DNA of 64,000 nt. Origin: Magicicada septendecula. Lineage: Eukaryota > Arthropoda > Insecta > Hemiptera > Cicadidae. The notes under the pieces are model-generated. The model did not search any database and was not told the origin of the DNA. It was given only the letters and a program-made list of their open reading frames with translations. A program made the position numbers and the translations under genes. Positions 63,210 to 64,000 of this stretch are shown here, piece by piece; the stretch's first letter is position 1, and each line of letters begins with the position of its first letter. The stretch lies in NCBI GenBank assembly GCA_034769895.1, contig CM068373.1, positions 438,507,080-438,571,079 of the forward strand, written 5' to 3'.

Positions 63210-64000
63210 ATGGCAGATGTAAGGGCTCTAATAAAAAAACGAGGCACAATTAAGGCCTCAATTTCACGCGTGAATACTTTCGCGGATAACTTCGATTTGG
63301 TAACCAGCGATCCTCATGCGCTGAAAATAAAACTGCGACATTTGATAGAATTATCCACCAAATACGATGAGATTCAATCCCAAATCGAAGCCGAGGAAGC
63401 GGACGTTGCTTTAACGAGTGATAGGGTACAAACGGAAGACGATCTTTGTAATATAGAGTGTAAATTGCAACACCTGCTGGAGCAAGCTGAGCATATGAAC
63501 CAGAAACCAGTAATTAATGCTGAAAGTAAATAGCTTAAAACACCCCCCATTTAATTGGAACCAATCAAATTACCACGGTTTGCGGGTAGTATTGTTGAGT
63601 GGCAACATTATTACCACATTTTTCTTGAATTAATTCACGTCAGAGCAGACCTGACGGATATACAGAAACTTCACTATTTGCACTCGTCATTATATAGCGA
63701 GGCGCTTAACGTAATAAAGTCGTTACCAATCACTCATGAGAATTACGCGGTGGCTATCGATCTGTTGAAGAATAGATATGACAGTAAGCTAATTGTTTCC
63801 GCCCACCATGTCGGGAATGTCCTGGACGTACCATTGGTTCAACAAGAAACCCAAGTCAGCATATCTAAATTCATTGATGAAATCTCAGCCAATATAAACG
63901 CTTTAAATAATCTCAAACTGCCAGTCAACACATTCGAAATTATTGTCATACATTACTTAGCTAAAAAACTTGATAATTACACTTTCCGGTTGTGGAAAGA
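63210..64000 (+). pseudogene. gag: BEL/Pao retrotransposon Gag (DUF1759-type), truncated by window edge
   Basis: Starts MADVRALIKKRGTIKASISR, with a coiled N-terminal segment (IELSTKYDEIQSQIEAEEAD). TAG at 63531-63533 and TAA at 63552-63554 interrupt a frame that otherwise continues: KLPRFAGSIVEWQHYYHIFL, DLTDIQKLHYLHSSLYSEAL, SLPITHENYAVAIDLLKNRY and onward, open to the window edge. The order LP.F.G...EW..F...F..LIH, K..YL..SL...A...I..L and NY..A..LL..RY is the BEL/Pao Gag signature. Two single-codon stops 21 bases apart are its only visible defects. Confidence 0.85.

Overview
The window is eukaryotic, almost certainly an arthropod (probably insect) nuclear genome. It has AT-rich background sequence, long dinucleotide microsatellites and a dense pile of transposable elements, and I find no host single-copy gene. 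Most element genes carry frameshifts or in-frame stops, so this is a transposon graveyard with some young insertions.

The core is a nest of elements. A Ty3/gypsy-type retrotransposon with an envelope-like gene starts with an LTR near 6960-7600 and runs through gag, protease, RT/RNase H, integrase and env to about 19400; its second LTR lies at about 53885-54541. Between env and that LTR sits Polinton/Maverick element A (about 19404-53724). Element A is itself split by a second Polinton, element B (32536-50632, opposite orientation), which has ~1 kb terminal inverted repeats and an exact 6-bp target duplication GACCTA (32530-32535 and 50633-50638). The end of a third, B-type Polinton (element C) occupies 1-2291.

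Both A and B encode the Polinton/adintovirus set: protein-primed family B DNA polymerase, a retroviral-type integrase with a C-terminal chromodomain, FtsK/HerA-like packaging ATPase, adenain-like protease, a penton-like minor capsid protein and the major capsid protein. B additionally keeps a parvovirus-type phospholipase A2 protein and a fibre-like protein. Conserved accessory genes of unknown role are shared (a coiled-coil protein, a TYGVR protein, a small VYLPKR protein, and adjacent genes called X1 and X2 here). Downstream of X2, all three elements carry a conserved, probably structured RNA with covarying stems; B and C also carry a tRNA-like gene with a Pol III terminator beside the terminal repeat.

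Region by region: 1-2291 element C end; 2347-3345 minus-strand LTR-retrotransposon gag and tRNA-Lys-type primer site; 3350-6388 AT-rich sequence; 6389-6935 piggyBac relic; 6960-19400 gypsy-like retroelement with a ~3.9 kb insertion in its protease; 19404-32535 element A left part; 32536-50632 element B; 50639-53724 element A right part; 53755-53846 perfect 41-bp hairpin; 53885-54541 second LTR; 54545-54677 mariner fragment; 55368-59573 Ginger-type (KRBA2-like) transposase gene split by a pogo-like element (56789-59327), which is in turn split by a complete-length mariner (57354-58618); 61720-61902 (minus) a possible parvovirus-like helicase fragment; 63210-64000 BEL/Pao gag, cut by the window edge.

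All family calls rest on recognised motifs and on comparing the copies with each other; no database search was available.
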